Of a stretch of 64,000 nt of DNA, positions 10,415 to 21,224 are shown piece by piece. The notes beneath the pieces are model-generated. The model was not told the origin of the DNA, searched no databases, and worked only from the letters and a program-made list of their open reading frames with translations. How positions within the stretch are numbered: the first letter of the stretch is position 1; every line of letters starts with the position of its first letter. Source of the stretch: Drosophila persimilis (taxonomy: Eukaryota > Arthropoda > Insecta > Diptera > Drosophilidae); the NCBI RefSeq assembly GCF_003286085.1, contig NW_020825421.1, positions 124,001 through 188,000 on the forward strand, given 5' to 3'. The position numbers were made by a program, and so were the translations under genes.

Positions 10415-11792
10415 ATCCAGGCATTAACAAACCAGTCACAAGGGCGTCACGTGTCATCGGCCAACAACGCAGCCGATGTCCTGTCGAGAGGAATCGCAGC
10501 AAGCAGACTGGCAGATCACAATCTGTGGTTATATGGACCATTATTTCTGCACGGATCTCGAGACAACTGGACGAAGGCACCCAACATAGAACACAGCAAT
10601 CTTGAGAGAAAAGCTAAACATATAAGCTTGCCAATCACACCCAGTGCACTTGGGGATGAATTATATACTTGCAGACATAGCAACTCGTTTCACAAACTGC
10701 AACGCATTGTGGCATATATGTTATGCTTCTGCTACAAAACCAACAGAAGAAGCATCATCCACAGCTGTGTTAGATGCACCAAGGCTAGGCCAAAGCTGAT
10801 GCACCAGATCATGGGCAATCTCCCAGCACAACGAGTCACGCAAGCACGCCCGTTTCTTAATGCAGGCGTTGACTACTGTGGACCAATCTCGATCCACCAT
10901 AAGATCCGAGGCAAAAGACCAGATAAGGCGTACATCGCCGTGTTCTGCTGCTTTTCCACAAAGGCAGTACACCTGGAGCTGGTAAGCGACCTGACCACAG
11001 ATGCATTCTTGGCCGCCCTGCGTCGATTCTTAAGCAGACGTGGGAAGTGCCAAATTATTCATTGCGACAATGCAACGAACTTTGTGGGTGCAAACAATCA
11101 GCTTAAAGAATTAGAAGACTCTATATTCAGCTCAAAGGCAAGTGCTCTGATCACGAATCATTGCCACAAAAAACAAGTGGATTTTAAATTCATTCCTCTC
11201 AGGGCTCCATAGTTTGGCGCCCTCTGGAAAGCGGCGGTAAAATCAGCAAAAAAGGTGTTGATAACAACCACCAACACAGCCTCATTGACATTTGCAGAAC
11301 TAAACACAGTGATAATCGAAATTGAAGCAATTCTCAATTCTCGACCCATCACTCCAATGTCAAATGATCCCACTGATACAACAGCGCTCACCCCAGGACA
11401 CTTCTTGATTGGTGAACCATTGACAACGCCTCCTGACGTCAATGCTGATCATCAAGGAAGAACATTGGTCAAGCGCTGGGAATTGGTATCGCGCCTAAAG
11501 CATTCATTCTGGAAACAATGGTCTACAGAATACCTCCAAGAATTGCAAGCTCGGCATAAATGGAAGACCATAAATGGAATCCTTCAGGTGATTATTAGTT
11601 TTGGTTAAGGAAGACAACCTTCCTGTAATGAAGTGGCCAATGGGTCGCATCATTAAGACATATCCTGGACAGGACAACCACGTACGAGTGGTTGACGTTA
11701 AGACAGCATCTGGCGTATACAAGCGCCCGATCACTCGTCTAGATCACCGCTCTTTCCAGAAGATGTGGCAATCAAACGTTCCCACAACGTGA
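10402..11792 (+). pseudogene. BEL/Pao pol 3' part: RNase H end and integrase
   Basis: The frame opens in the end of RNase H, shown by the motif NNAADVLSRG, which in BEL/Pao precedes integrase. The integrase region has CVRC of the zinc finger near 10770 (the histidine pair is not seen), the core with GVDYCGP and CDNATNFVGA, and an LTPGHFL block near 11390. A nonsense codon at 11210-11212 replaces the histidine of the conserved RAPHFGGLW block, and a frameshift lies near 11590. The tail (KEDNLP, then KRPITRL) runs to 11792. It would have integrated element cDNA in the nucleus. It is cut at the 5' end at the gypsy junction and has no RT. Confidence 0.85.
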
Positions 11793-13572
11793 TCAGTGAC
11801 ACCACGGAGATTGATGAGCCACCCACACAGCGAACAACAAAATTGTCACCTATATTAACATCAACATTAGTGGTGCTGTTGCTCATGCTTCCAATAGCAT
11901 TGTCACAGTAACACAATTCGCAAACAAGAATGGAATATTCTATGAGAAACTTGGAAACATGTGCCCTGAACTAAAAAATGTTCCGGCATGTAACTCCATA
12001 GTTCAACACTTTCAACATGTGCATAACGAGCTACAAGCAGGAAGCGTTTTAATGAAAACTTCTCGAAAACGCAGATCGCCGCTGGACATCATAGGAAATG
12101 TAGCAATAAGTCTTTTTGGTGTTCTCGACGCAAAATACGCAGAAGAGATGACTCAAGTAATTGAGAAGGTGAAAACCAATGAAGACTTTCTACTACATCT
12201 CCTCCAAAACCAAACATCAATTGTCGACGCGACAATAAACGTAGTCAGAAAAGACAAAGTAACAACTGATAATCGCCTAAAAATTTTGGAACAGCATATG
12301 GCTACTATCAACCGAGAAAGAGGGTCATATCACAGCGATCATCTGACTCAAGCGTACTTAGGACTAATAGCACAATTAACCCTGCTCACAACAACTCTCC
12401 AATGAATGCAGTCCGACATATCTGATGTCCTAATTGGTATTCATCATCGGAGAATAAGCTCCACGCTGGTGTCTCCCGAGCAACTAATAGACCAACTAGA
12501 CCAGATACGGGATCATTTGCCACAAGATCAAATGCTGCCGGTCACAACGAAGGAGGTGATTCAACTATACAGAATCATGCGAGCCGAAGGAACCCCGACT
12601 GCAAAACACGTCATCTTCAAGCTGACGCTACCGCTGGTCTCAACAGCTCAGCTCGAAGTCTTCAGCATCATCCCAATTCCGTTTTGGGATTCAACAAGCT
12701 GTCTTGTTGTGAGGTCTATTTGACCTCAGAACCACCATAGTAACGGTTAACATCCACCGAGACCAGTTCATGGGCACTACCCAAGAGGAATTCCGACGTT
12801 GTCTTAAAGTACACAACGAGCAGTTCATCTGCTTTGACCATCAGACGATCTTCAATGTGGACAATCGCTGGGAGTTTCAACTGTTTAACAATAAAACAGA
12901 AACACTGTGTCAGGTAACACACACAAAGGCTGACACGGTGTGGCTAAAAACTCAGCATCCAAATAAATGGATCTTCGCAACGCATTCTACAACTTAACTT
13001 CAAGCAGTATGCAACGGAGTTCCGTCAACCATAACACTGGAAGGAACTGGTCTACTCTCCATGTCCCCTGGTTGCACTGCTCGCAATACTAAAGTAAGCA
13101 TCAGTACCTTCAGCACCACAATCAGCGAAGTAAAATCGACTTACACTCGGTTTGGTGACGTGAGCCCACCGGAGACATCACCCTCGCCACCAATGTGGCA
13201 ACTGAAGAACCAGACATCAGACTTTCTTCAAGAACTTGATGATCTACGCCAGCAACTATCAATCATCACGAGCTGCCACACCATCTCACCACCGTGCAAC
13301 ACCATCAACTCGCTGCTTACGCAACCCTAGCAATATTAATTTTATTGATCATTGCCTTCATTTTCCGGGAGAAGTATCAACTATGGAAACCAAGGCCATC
13401 AAATCCCGTTCCAGCCATGTCATCACCCCCCATACCCCTTGCGCGCCGGTTTGCCGTCCACTTGAGCGATGGTTCAACACCAGTTCAACGGCCGGGAGAA
13501 TGTTCAGCCACAGACATGTATTTAATGAATATTAGGAATATACAGTTCAATCTCATACACAAATACTCATAA
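11793..13572 (+). pseudogene. Env-like gene of the BEL/Pao element
   Basis: This follows pol directly. A hydrophobic stretch at about 11845-11905 looks like a signal peptide, then a frame break. The frame from 11959 has a basic RKRR furin-like site at about 12064-12075, then a glycine-rich segment and a long helical region to 12405. Further pieces follow in other frames. A transmembrane anchor lies at about 13315-13366, with a short tail ending at 13572. The order signal, basic cleavage site, fusion-like segment, helices and anchor matches class I-type env genes of insect retroelements. At least three frame breaks make it a pseudogene. No specific viral donor can be named from the sequence. 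Confidence 0.65.
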
Positions 13573-13579
13573 ATAAAAT

Positions 13580-14047
13580 TGTCCATGTCACTTCATGTGA
13601 ATGAATATGACGACACGAAAAATACATTAGCAACTAAGAATAGACAATAGCACTTGTAAACTCGAACCCACCAAAAGGGATCAAGCAATAAACTATCTAC
13701 TTTAATTGCTGCCAATATTGCTACCTTAGTAAATGCACTGAAATGTAACCCCGCACAATCTAAAAATACACTCACAAGGAGCCTGTGCGTTCCTTCCCAT
13801 AGAATAAGAGTACCACTGCTAGCTATATAAGGAGATGCATTTGTTCAATAAAACTCAGTATCAGAAACAGTACCATAACTGCCTGTCACTCATCTTCCAT
13901 CGCAATCAACAGAGGCTGTCGCTATGTCTTCAGATCCTCCCTTGCGCACCGTAGGATACCCACTCCGCAGTCCAACTGGTTCAAGTTCTAGTTGCGACGA
14001 CCAAACTGTAGACGGTTTATCTACCGTATGCAACCCAGCTTCCTACA
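13580..14047 (+). repeat. Putative 3' LTR of the BEL/Pao element
   Basis: It starts TGTCC eight bases after the env stop and ends in ACA at the (CA)n tract. Inside are CTATATAAGG (13823) and AATAAAA (13848), spaced like an LTR promoter and polyadenylation signal. No partner LTR and no clear polypurine tract are present, so the ends are provisional. Confidence 0.4.
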
Positions 14048-14067
14048 CACACACACACACACACACA
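14045..14067. repeat. (CA)n microsatellite, insertion target
   Basis: About eleven CA units, immediately followed by TTAACATACATTAAC. This is the left flank of the first R1-clade element. Confidence 0.95.
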
Positions 14068-14076
14068 TTAACATAC
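14063..14076. repeat. Target site duplication, left copy
   Basis: ACACATTAACATAC recurs exactly at 19221-19234 after the poly(A) of the first element. Its first 12 bases recur again at 24342-24353 after the second. Confidence 0.8.
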
Positions 14077-14546
14077 ATTAACGAACATGTTGTGCGAAAG
14101 TGAACAGACGTGTTTCTAGTGTACCTCCAGTGATCATCAGGAAAAAACAAGCTTTAGAACCTCCTGAAAAAGGTAAACAAGTAAGCGCGTGGATTCCATT
14201 AGGAAGGGGTACGTACCGAGCCTGGCCCAAGCGTGAAGGGCAATCCCACAGCGCAAAAACCAGGTGAAATCGGGTGCTCCAGCCAGGGCTGAGGGGCGGA
14301 GGGGAAATCCAGTCCCGCTATCTCCCGCTCTCTCCCCACTGGGACCACAAAAACAAAGTTTTTCCGCGCGAACTTCACTTCACTTCACAGCGTTTTTTCC
14401 ATTCTCGGTGACTCGAGCAGCTGATCGATATAGTAGCAGTATTAGATAGTGCGCAAACTATCAGGCAGCTGCACTATCGGCTACACAAATCTTGTAGCAA
14501 CCAGCCGCCGACAAGCGTAAAACCAAAAACAAAGAAGAAGAAGGGG

Positions 14547-14569
14547 AAAAAAAAAAAAAAAAAAAAAAA
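14547..14569 (+). repeat. Internal A23 tract in the 5' UTR
   Basis: A run of 23 A after AAGAAGAAGAAGGGG, about 275 bases before ORF1. The same length is found in copy 2 at 19697-19719. Confidence 0.95.
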
Positions 14570-14843
14570 GGTGCATACTTCCAGGCGGAACTATTTGTTC
14601 TGGTAAGGAGTAAGCGTTACCTGCCTACATCTAGGCCAAAAGTAGCTCGCACAAGTCTAGATAGGGGAAAGGGCTGAAGGTCGCGGATCCGACTATTTTC
14701 CAACCCCCCCGCCTAGGCGGTGTCCCGGAAAAAGGGGCTCTGGGGACCGGGAAGGGGCGGTATATCCCCCATCGACCAGAAGCCAAGGGAAACCTGTGGC
14801 CAGCGCGGGATCCCCTATCGCCTGACCTGGTAAAGCAAGCGAC

Positions 14844-16100
14844 ATGGAGGTAGGAAACCCCTTTGGAAAAAGCGCAGCGATGGCAAGATCGCCCCCTCAG
14901 CCAAAAGCCACGCCACTGGCACAGCAGCTGGCCGAATCGCTTAGCAGCCCTACCACGGCACCACAGTCCCTGGCGGACGCGGTAAGCCAAATAGGGCTGA
15001 TCTTGAAGGACCTCTCGACCCTGTTCACCGGCCAGAGGCACATCAACCAGCGGATGAGAGACAGCCTAACACAGCTGGTAAACCTGCAGGAGATGGTAGC
15101 CGACCTCACCAGCCAAGAAAATGGTAAGGTCCCCGAGCGCAAAGAGGCAGACACGCAGACGTCGCCAATAGCTGCAAGTAGGAACGGCAGAGGGCTCGGC
15201 ACACTGGAGAGGAGTCAAGCGACACCAAAACGTGCAAGGGAACCAACAGCAGGACAGAGGCAGACACCGCCGAAGAAGTTCAGGCCACGGGAGCGAACGG
15301 TCCGCGAACCTGAAACCCAACGGTCCCCAACTGGCAGCAGTTCGGTAGAAACCAGAAAAAAACAGACCACGAAAAAAACGCGACCAGACGCTGTAGTAAT
15401 AGCGAGCGTAGGAAACATCACTTACGCGGAACTATTAAAATCGGTGAAAGGAGATGCAACGCTGAGCCATGTGAGCGGTGACGTGGAAAGCATCAGGAAG
15501 ACAGCAAAGGGAGATCTGCTGCTGCGCCTCAAAAAAGCCCCGAGCCACAGCGCGGAGGAGGTTAAATCGGCGGTCGGAAATGCACTAGGGGCCAAGGCAG
15601 TGGTACGGGCCCTTACCGAACAAACAAGGCTCGAGTTAATGGATCTAGATGAGATAACAACGAAGGCAGAGATATTGGAAGCACTAAAGCGTGCCACAGG
15701 GGTAACCGAAATCCCCGAGGACGCGGTAAGGTCCTTAAGAGCCACCAGAAGCGGGATGCAGATAGCCACCCTATCCCTCCAGGCAGTTGCCGCCAACAAA
15801 CTCGCTGAAATGGGGAAGATAAGGGTCGGCTGGGTGAACTGCCGTATCAAGCAAATAATGTCGCCAAAACGATGCTACAAGTGTTTGGAGTTCGGGCACA
15901 TCTCGGTAAACTGCACCGGAGAAAAGGACCACAGAGGAGCGTGCTTTAGATGTGGAGGCAGAGACCATGAGGCCAGAAATTGCAGCAAGGACCCACACTG
16001 CATACTCTGCGCACAAAAAACGGGTAGCCCCACAGACCATGCCTCGGGAAGTTTTAAGTGCCCAGCGTACCGCGAGGCAGTTAGAAAACTCAAATGTTAA
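14844..16100 (+). CDS. ORF1 (gag-like nucleic-acid chaperone), copy 1
   Basis: 418 residues. The N-terminal third is rich in alanine, glutamine and serine with a probable coiled coil, followed by a basic linker (about residues 100-180). A folded, RRM-like or chaperone domain is likely at about 185-330. Three cysteine-histidine knuckles follow: CYKC...H...C from residue 344, CFRC...H...C from 367, and CILC...H...C from 386. In R1-clade elements ORF1 binds element RNA and forms the RNP. The start is the first ATG in frame after the UTR, with a second ATG 13 codons on. The stop overlaps the ORF2 start (ATGTTAA, 16094-16100). Confidence 0.9.
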   Translation: MEVGNPFGKSAAMARSPPQPKATPLAQQLAESLSSPTTAPQSLADAVSQIGLILKDLSTLFTGQRHINQRMRDSLTQLVNLQEMVADLTSQENGKVPERKEADTQTSPIAASRNGRGLGTLERSQATPKRAREPTAGQRQTPPKKFRPRERTVREPETQRSPTGSSSVETRKKQTTKKTRPDAVVIASVGNITYAELLKSVKGDATLSHVSGDVESIRKTAKGDLLLRLKKAPSHSAEEVKSAVGNALGAKAVVRALTEQTRLELMDLDEITTKAEILEALKRATGVTEIPEDAVRSLRATRSGMQIATLSLQAVAANKLAEMGKIRVGWVNCRIKQIMSPKRCYKCLEFGHISVNCTGEKDHRGACFRCGGRDHEARNCSKDPHCILCAQKTGSPTDHASGSFKCPAYREAVRKLKC

Positions 16101-19063
16101 GGATCATCCAACTGAACCTTAACCATTGCAGGGTGGCCCAAGACCTTCTCACCCAATCCGTTACAGAGCTCAACACGGACCTGGCACTGCTGAGCGAGCC
16201 CTACAAGACCGTGAGATCCAACACGTGGGTCATGGATCAATCGGGGAAAGCGGCAATCTGGATGTGCGGCAAACCAGCACAGCACCTGGACGGAGTTAAA
16301 AGATCCAAAGGATACGTACGAGGGAGGCTGAAAGACCTATGGGTATACAGCTGTTACCTACCACCCAGCTGGTCACTCGAAGAGTTCAGCGACACAATAG
16401 ACAAATTGGCAGATGACATCAGAGCACACTCGCCGTCGCTAGTAGCTGGGGACTTCAACGCCTGGGCAACGGAATGGGAGTCAGCAACAACGAATGCCAG
16501 GGGCCGTGTCTTAGTGGAGGCTTTTGCCTCCCTGGACATAGTCCTAAAAAACGCTGGTTCCAACCCAACTTTCAGCAGAGCAGGTACCACATCCATCATA
16601 GACCTCACCTACATAAGTACTCGACTAGCAGCGAGTACGTTATGGCAGATCAGCGAGCAGTACACCGCGAGCGACCACAACGCTATCCTCTGCAGCATCC
16701 AGACCAGAAGAGCCACCCAGAGTATCGCTACGAGGGGGCACTACAAGGAATCCACGCTGAACACACCAGCCTTCAGAGCAGCCCTAGCAGGACTAGCCGA
16801 GGTGGAAGGCGAAGGCGATCTAGTGGCACAAGTCATGGGACAACTCGAAAGGGCGTGCAAAGCTAGCATGGAGCGCAGCAAACCATTTAAAGGCCATAGG
16901 CCGGTATACTGGTGGAACCAGGCAATCGAGGAGGCCCGCCACGCATGCATAGGCGCCAGAAGAGCATACCACAGATCCCGCGGAACAGCAGACTTCCAGG
17001 CTCTCAAGGAAATCTACACCCGAAGAAGGAAGGCACTGAAGAAGGTAATCAAAAATAGTAAACAACGATGCTTCTTAGATCTCTGTGACGAAGCCGAAAA
17101 CGATCTCTGGGGAAAGGCCTACAAGGTGGTCATGAAGAAGACCGGCGCATTCAAGCACGCGGCACCAACAGGAGCGGATAAAATGGAGGCAATCGTCAAG
17201 CACCTATTCCCAGCGCAGGACACACAGATAGACAGGATCACGAGTACGGGACACCAAGTACCCCCAGTGACCCCGCAAGAGTTGGCAAAACTAGCAAAGA
17301 GAGTGCCAAACTGCAAGGCACCAGGACCAGACGGCATCCCAAATCGGGCCCTCAAGCTGGCTATTAGCCTGCACCCGACGATCTTTGCGCAGACCTACAC
17401 CAAATGCCTCACAGACGGATGCTTTCCTGGAAGATGGAAGAAGCAAAAGCTGGTGCTGATACCAAAACCTGGGAAAGACACGGAGGACCCATCGGCATGC
17501 AGGCCTATCTGCCTCCTGGATGGCGCAGGTAAGATGCTGGAAAGCATAATCAGCGCAAGGCTGACGGAGGCTATCGAGGCCGCTGGTGGACTCTCCGACA
17601 GCCAGTACGGCTTTAGGAAGGCTCGCTCTACCTTGGATGCGCTAGACAAGGTGTGCGGCACTGCCAGAAAGGCCTTGGAAGGCACACGATGGCTCGGCGG
17701 GGCCAAAAAATACTGTCTGGTGGCAACACTGGACGTGAAAAACGCCTTTAACTCGGCATCCTGGAGCAGGATAATGTCCTCCCTGCGCACACTCGAAATC
17801 CCCGGATATCTACAGGCGATGGTCAGCGACTACCTGGACAACAGATGGCTGACGTACGACACGGAAGATGGCCCTCGATCATACTCCATCACGGGAGGAG
17901 TCCCACAAGGATCTGTACTGGGACCTTTACTGTGGAATACCATGTACGATGGAATTCTTCGCCTCAACTTCCAGCAAGGAGTCGAAATAGTGGGATTCGC
18001 TGACGATGTCGCGGTGACGGTCACGAAGAAAACCCTCGCGGAGACCGAGAGCTGTATGAACGAGGCAATCAGAATCATAAGCGACTGGCTAGACCTGGCA
18101 GGGCTCAAGCTAGCCGAGCACAAGACGGAAGCGGTTCTCATCAGTAGCAGGAAACAGGTGGAGACGGCGAGGATAACCGTAGGAGGAGCCTCAATTACCT
18201 CAAAACGAGCAATAAGGTACCTGGGAGTTATGCTGGACACCAGACTGTCGTTTAGAGAGCACCTGCAGCAGACACACCAGAAGGCACACGGCGTAGTCAT
18301 GGCGGTGTCACGTATGATGCTGAACCACAGAGGCCCAAAGTCAACGAGTAGGAGACTGCTATTTAACGTGGCCAAGTCATCCATTCTATACGCAGCGCCA
18401 ATATGGGCCCAGGCCACGAGGACTAAGAGCTACACTAAGGGCATAGAGTCGGACTTCAGACTCGGAGCCCTGCGGGTCAGCTCGGCATTCCGTACTGTCT
18501 CCACAGAGGCAATAATGGTAATAAGCGGCATACCACCCGTAGAGCTCGCAGCGAAGGAAGCCAGTGAAATCCACAAGGGAAGAAAGGCCGCCAACACACA
18601 GGCAGAAGCTAGAACGGCTAAGACCAGGACGAGGGCTGAATGCCTCGAGAGCTGGCAACTCAGATGGGATAATGCTGTAACCGGCCGCTGGACCCACCGT
18701 CTAATCCCCAACATTACAGCATGGACGAATCGGCGGCATGGAGAACTTACGTTCTCGCTGACACAAGTTCTCAGCGGCCACGGGTGCTTTAAAGAGTACC
18801 TTCACCGCTTTGGCCACGAAGAAGATGGGCTGTGCAGCTGCTGCGGAACAGTAGAAAACGCTGAGCATGTGCTGACCGCATGCGCCAGATTCTCAGAGGC
18901 CCGCAGGCGAGCAGAAGGCACCATAGGAGTGCCCATTACGGTGGAAGGTTTGGTACCAAGGATGCTGGAAAACCAAGCAAATTGGACGGCGATATGCAGT
19001 CTTGCAATGGAAATCGCTTCGGAACTGAGGCGGCTTGAACGCACACGAAATGAGCGGCCGTAA
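16094..19063 (+). CDS. ORF2 (endonuclease and reverse transcriptase), copy 1
   Basis: 989 residues. An apurinic-type endonuclease occupies residues 1 to about 225: LNLNHC near 7, SEPY near 33, GDFNAW at 119, SDHNAI at 193. RT spans about 400 to 750 with GVPQGSVLGP at 602 and the catalytic FADD at 635-638. A C-terminal CCHC zinc motif lies at about 914-931. The protein nicks the AC-rich target and copies its RNA there. The frame is fully open. One oddity is cysteine at residue 469 where copy 2 has tyrosine in the conserved YRPI block of RT, and arginine for glycine shortly before (copy 2 reads LAKGVPNC). Both look like recent damage, so activity is uncertain. Confidence 0.9.
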   Translation: MLRIIQLNLNHCRVAQDLLTQSVTELNTDLALLSEPYKTVRSNTWVMDQSGKAAIWMCGKPAQHLDGVKRSKGYVRGRLKDLWVYSCYLPPSWSLEEFSDTIDKLADDIRAHSPSLVAGDFNAWATEWESATTNARGRVLVEAFASLDIVLKNAGSNPTFSRAGTTSIIDLTYISTRLAASTLWQISEQYTASDHNAILCSIQTRRATQSIATRGHYKESTLNTPAFRAALAGLAEVEGEGDLVAQVMGQLERACKASMERSKPFKGHRPVYWWNQAIEEARHACIGARRAYHRSRGTADFQALKEIYTRRRKALKKVIKNSKQRCFLDLCDEAENDLWGKAYKVVMKKTGAFKHAAPTGADKMEAIVKHLFPAQDTQIDRITSTGHQVPPVTPQELAKLAKRVPNCKAPGPDGIPNRALKLAISLHPTIFAQTYTKCLTDGCFPGRWKKQKLVLIPKPGKDTEDPSACRPICLLDGAGKMLESIISARLTEAIEAAGGLSDSQYGFRKARSTLDALDKVCGTARKALEGTRWLGGAKKYCLVATLDVKNAFNSASWSRIMSSLRTLEIPGYLQAMVSDYLDNRWLTYDTEDGPRSYSITGGVPQGSVLGPLLWNTMYDGILRLNFQQGVEIVGFADDVAVTVTKKTLAETESCMNEAIRIISDWLDLAGLKLAEHKTEAVLISSRKQVETARITVGGASITSKRAIRYLGVMLDTRLSFREHLQQTHQKAHGVVMAVSRMMLNHRGPKSTSRRLLFNVAKSSILYAAPIWAQATRTKSYTKGIESDFRLGALRVSSAFRTVSTEAIMVISGIPPVELAAKEASEIHKGRKAANTQAEARTAKTRTRAECLESWQLRWDNAVTGRWTHRLIPNITAWTNRRHGELTFSLTQVLSGHGCFKEYLHRFGHEEDGLCSCCGTVENAEHVLTACARFSEARRRAEGTIGVPITVEGLVPRMLENQANWTAICSLAMEIASELRRLERTRNERP

Positions 19064-19220
19064 TAGGCTAGCCAGCCTTGCGAAGCAATGCTTCACGGCA
19101 GTCCCGCAAGTCTGGTCCATATATATGTATACGCTATATATTTTTATTCTAATTTTTATATTCTTATATTTTATATATATATATCCTATTTTTAATATGA
19201 ATAAAAAAAAAAAAAAAAAA

Positions 19221-19234
19221 ACACATTAACATAC
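19221..19234. repeat. Target site duplication between the two R1-clade copies
   Basis: ACACATTAACATAC follows the poly(A) of copy 1, and a further 10 bases (ACATGCAGAG) lead into copy 2. Confidence 0.8.
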
Positions 19235-19696
19235 ACATGCAGAGGTGTGAAAGTGAACAGACGTGTTTCTAGTGTACCTCCAGTGATCATCAGGAAAAAA
19301 CAAGCTTTAGAACCTCCTGAAAAAGGTAAACAAGTAAGCGCGTGGATTCCATTAGGAAGGGGTACGTACCGAGCCTGGCCCAAGCGTGAAGGGCAATTCC
19401 ACAGCGCAAAAACCAGGTGAAATCGGGTGCTCCAGCCAGGGCTGAGGGGCGGAGGGGAAATCCAGTCCCGATATCTCCCGCTCTCTCCCCACTGGGACCA
19501 CAAAAACAAAGTTTTTTCCGCGCGAACTTCACTTCACTTCACAGCGTTTTTCCATTCTCGACTCGAGCAGCTGATCGATATAGTAGCAGTATTAGATAGT
19601 GCGCAAACTATCAGGCAGCTGCACTATCGGCTACACAAATCTTGTAGCAACCAGCCGCCGACAAGCGTAAAACCAAAAACAAAGAAGAAGAAGGGG

Positions 19697-19719
19697 AAAA
19701 AAAAAAAAAAAAAAAAAAA
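19697..19719 (+). repeat. Internal A23 tract in the 5' UTR, copy 2
   Basis: Same length and context as the tract at 14547. Confidence 0.95.
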
Positions 19720-19967
19720 GGTGCATACTTCCAGGCGGAACTATTTGTTCTGGTAAGGAGTAAGCGATACCTGCCTACATCTAGGCCAAAAGTAGCTCGC
19801 ACAAGTCTAGATAGGGGAAAGGGCTGAATAGGGCTGATAGGCGGTGTCCCGGAAAAAGGGGCTCTGGGGACCGAGAAGGGGCGGTATATCCCCCATCGAC
19901 CAGAAGCCAAGGGAAACCTGTGGCCAGCGCGGGATCCCCTATCGCCTGACCTGGTAAAGCAAGCGAC

Positions 19968-21224
19968 ATGGAGGTAGGAAACCCCTTTGGAAAAAGCGCA
20001 GCGATGGCAAGATCGCCCCCTCAGCCAAAAGCCACGCCACTGGCACAGCAGCTGGCCGAATCGCTTAGCAGCCCTACCACGGCACCACAGTCCCTGGCGG
20101 ACGCGGTAAGCCAAATAGGGCTGATCTTGAAGGACCTCTCGACCCTGTTCACCGGCCAGAGGCACATCAACCAGCGGATGAGAGACAGCCTAACACAGCT
20201 GGTAAACCTGCAGGAGATGGTAGCCGACCTCACCAGCCAAGAAAATGGTAAGGTCCCCGAGCGCAAAGAGGCAGACACGCAGACGTCGCCAATAGCTGCA
20301 AGTAGGAACGGCAGAGGGCTCGGCACACTGGAGAGGAGTCAAGCGACACCAAAACGTGCAAGGGAACCAACAGCAGGACAGAGGCAGACACCGCCGAAGA
20401 AGTTCAGGCCACGGGAGCGAACGGTCCGCGAACCTGAAACCCAACGGTCCCCAACTGGCAGCAGTTCGGTAGAAACCAGAAAAAAACAGACCACGAAAAA
20501 AACGCGACCAGACGCTGTAGTAATAGCGAGCGTAGGAAACATCACTTACGCGGAACTATTAAAATCGGTGAAAGGAGATGCAACGCTGAGCCATGTGAGC
20601 GGTGACGTGGAAAGCATCAGGAAGACAGCAAAGGGAGATCTGCTGCTGCGCCTCAAAAAAGCCCCGAGCCACAGCGCGGAGGAGGTTAAATCGGCGGTCG
20701 GAAATGCACTAGGGGCCAAGGCAGTGATACGGGCCCTTACCGAACAAACAAGGCTCGAGTTAATGGATCTAGATGAGATAACAACGAAGGCAGAGATATT
20801 GGAAGCACTAAAGCGTGCCACAGGGGTAACCGAAATCCCCGAGGACGCGGTAAGGTCCTTAAGAGCCACCAGAAGCGGGATGCAGATAGCCACCCTATCC
20901 CTCCAGGCAGTTGCCGCCAACAAACTCGCTGAAATGGGGAAGATAAGGGTCGGCTGGGTGAACTGCCGTATCAAGCAAATAATGTCGCCAAAACGATGCT
21001 ACCATTGTTTGGAGTTCGGGCACATCTCGGTAAACTGCACCGGAGAAAAGGACCACAGAGGAGCGTGCTTTAGATGTGGAGGCAGAGACCATGAGGCCAG
21101 AAATTGCAGCAAGGACCCACACTGCATACTCTGCGCACAAAAAACGGGTAGCCCCACAGACCATGCCTCGGGAAGTTTTAAGTGCCCAGCGTACCGCGAG
21201 GCAGTTAGAAAACTCAAATGTTAA
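19968..21224 (+). CDS. ORF1, copy 2
   Basis: 418 residues, open. It differs from copy 1 by two residues that I could see: isoleucine for valine in the AKAV(V/I)RAL stretch, and histidine for lysine inside the first zinc knuckle (CYHC instead of CYKC, two adjacent-codon base changes). The four metal ligands are kept. Its stop overlaps the ORF2 start as in copy 1. Confidence 0.9.
   Translation: MEVGNPFGKSAAMARSPPQPKATPLAQQLAESLSSPTTAPQSLADAVSQIGLILKDLSTLFTGQRHINQRMRDSLTQLVNLQEMVADLTSQENGKVPERKEADTQTSPIAASRNGRGLGTLERSQATPKRAREPTAGQRQTPPKKFRPRERTVREPETQRSPTGSSSVETRKKQTTKKTRPDAVVIASVGNITYAELLKSVKGDATLSHVSGDVESIRKTAKGDLLLRLKKAPSHSAEEVKSAVGNALGAKAVIRALTEQTRLELMDLDEITTKAEILEALKRATGVTEIPEDAVRSLRATRSGMQIATLSLQAVAANKLAEMGKIRVGWVNCRIKQIMSPKRCYHCLEFGHISVNCTGEKDHRGACFRCGGRDHEARNCSKDPHCILCAQKTGSPTDHASGSFKCPAYREAVRKLKC

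Larger units (their letters stand above)
14091..19220 (+). mobile_element. R1-clade non-LTR retrotransposon, copy 1, full length
   Basis: The 5' UTR runs from about 14091 to 14843, then ORF1, an overlapping ORF2, an AT-rich 3' UTR with TATATATA runs, and poly(A) ending at 19220. Clade assignment rests on the ORF2 start (LNLNHCRVAQ, then SEPY) and the ORF1/ORF2 layout; the AC-rich target recalls the Waldo and Mino families, which insert in AC or ACAY repeats. Both ORFs are open. Fifteen bases before the shared start (ATTAACGAACATGTT) are not found at copy 2 and may be extra nucleotides added at integration. Confidence 0.85.

Noticed and set aside
14045-14067. CRISPR-like or rRNA target for the R1-clade element
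   Set aside because: The flank is a plain AC microsatellite, not 28S rRNA, and no spaced repeats are present.
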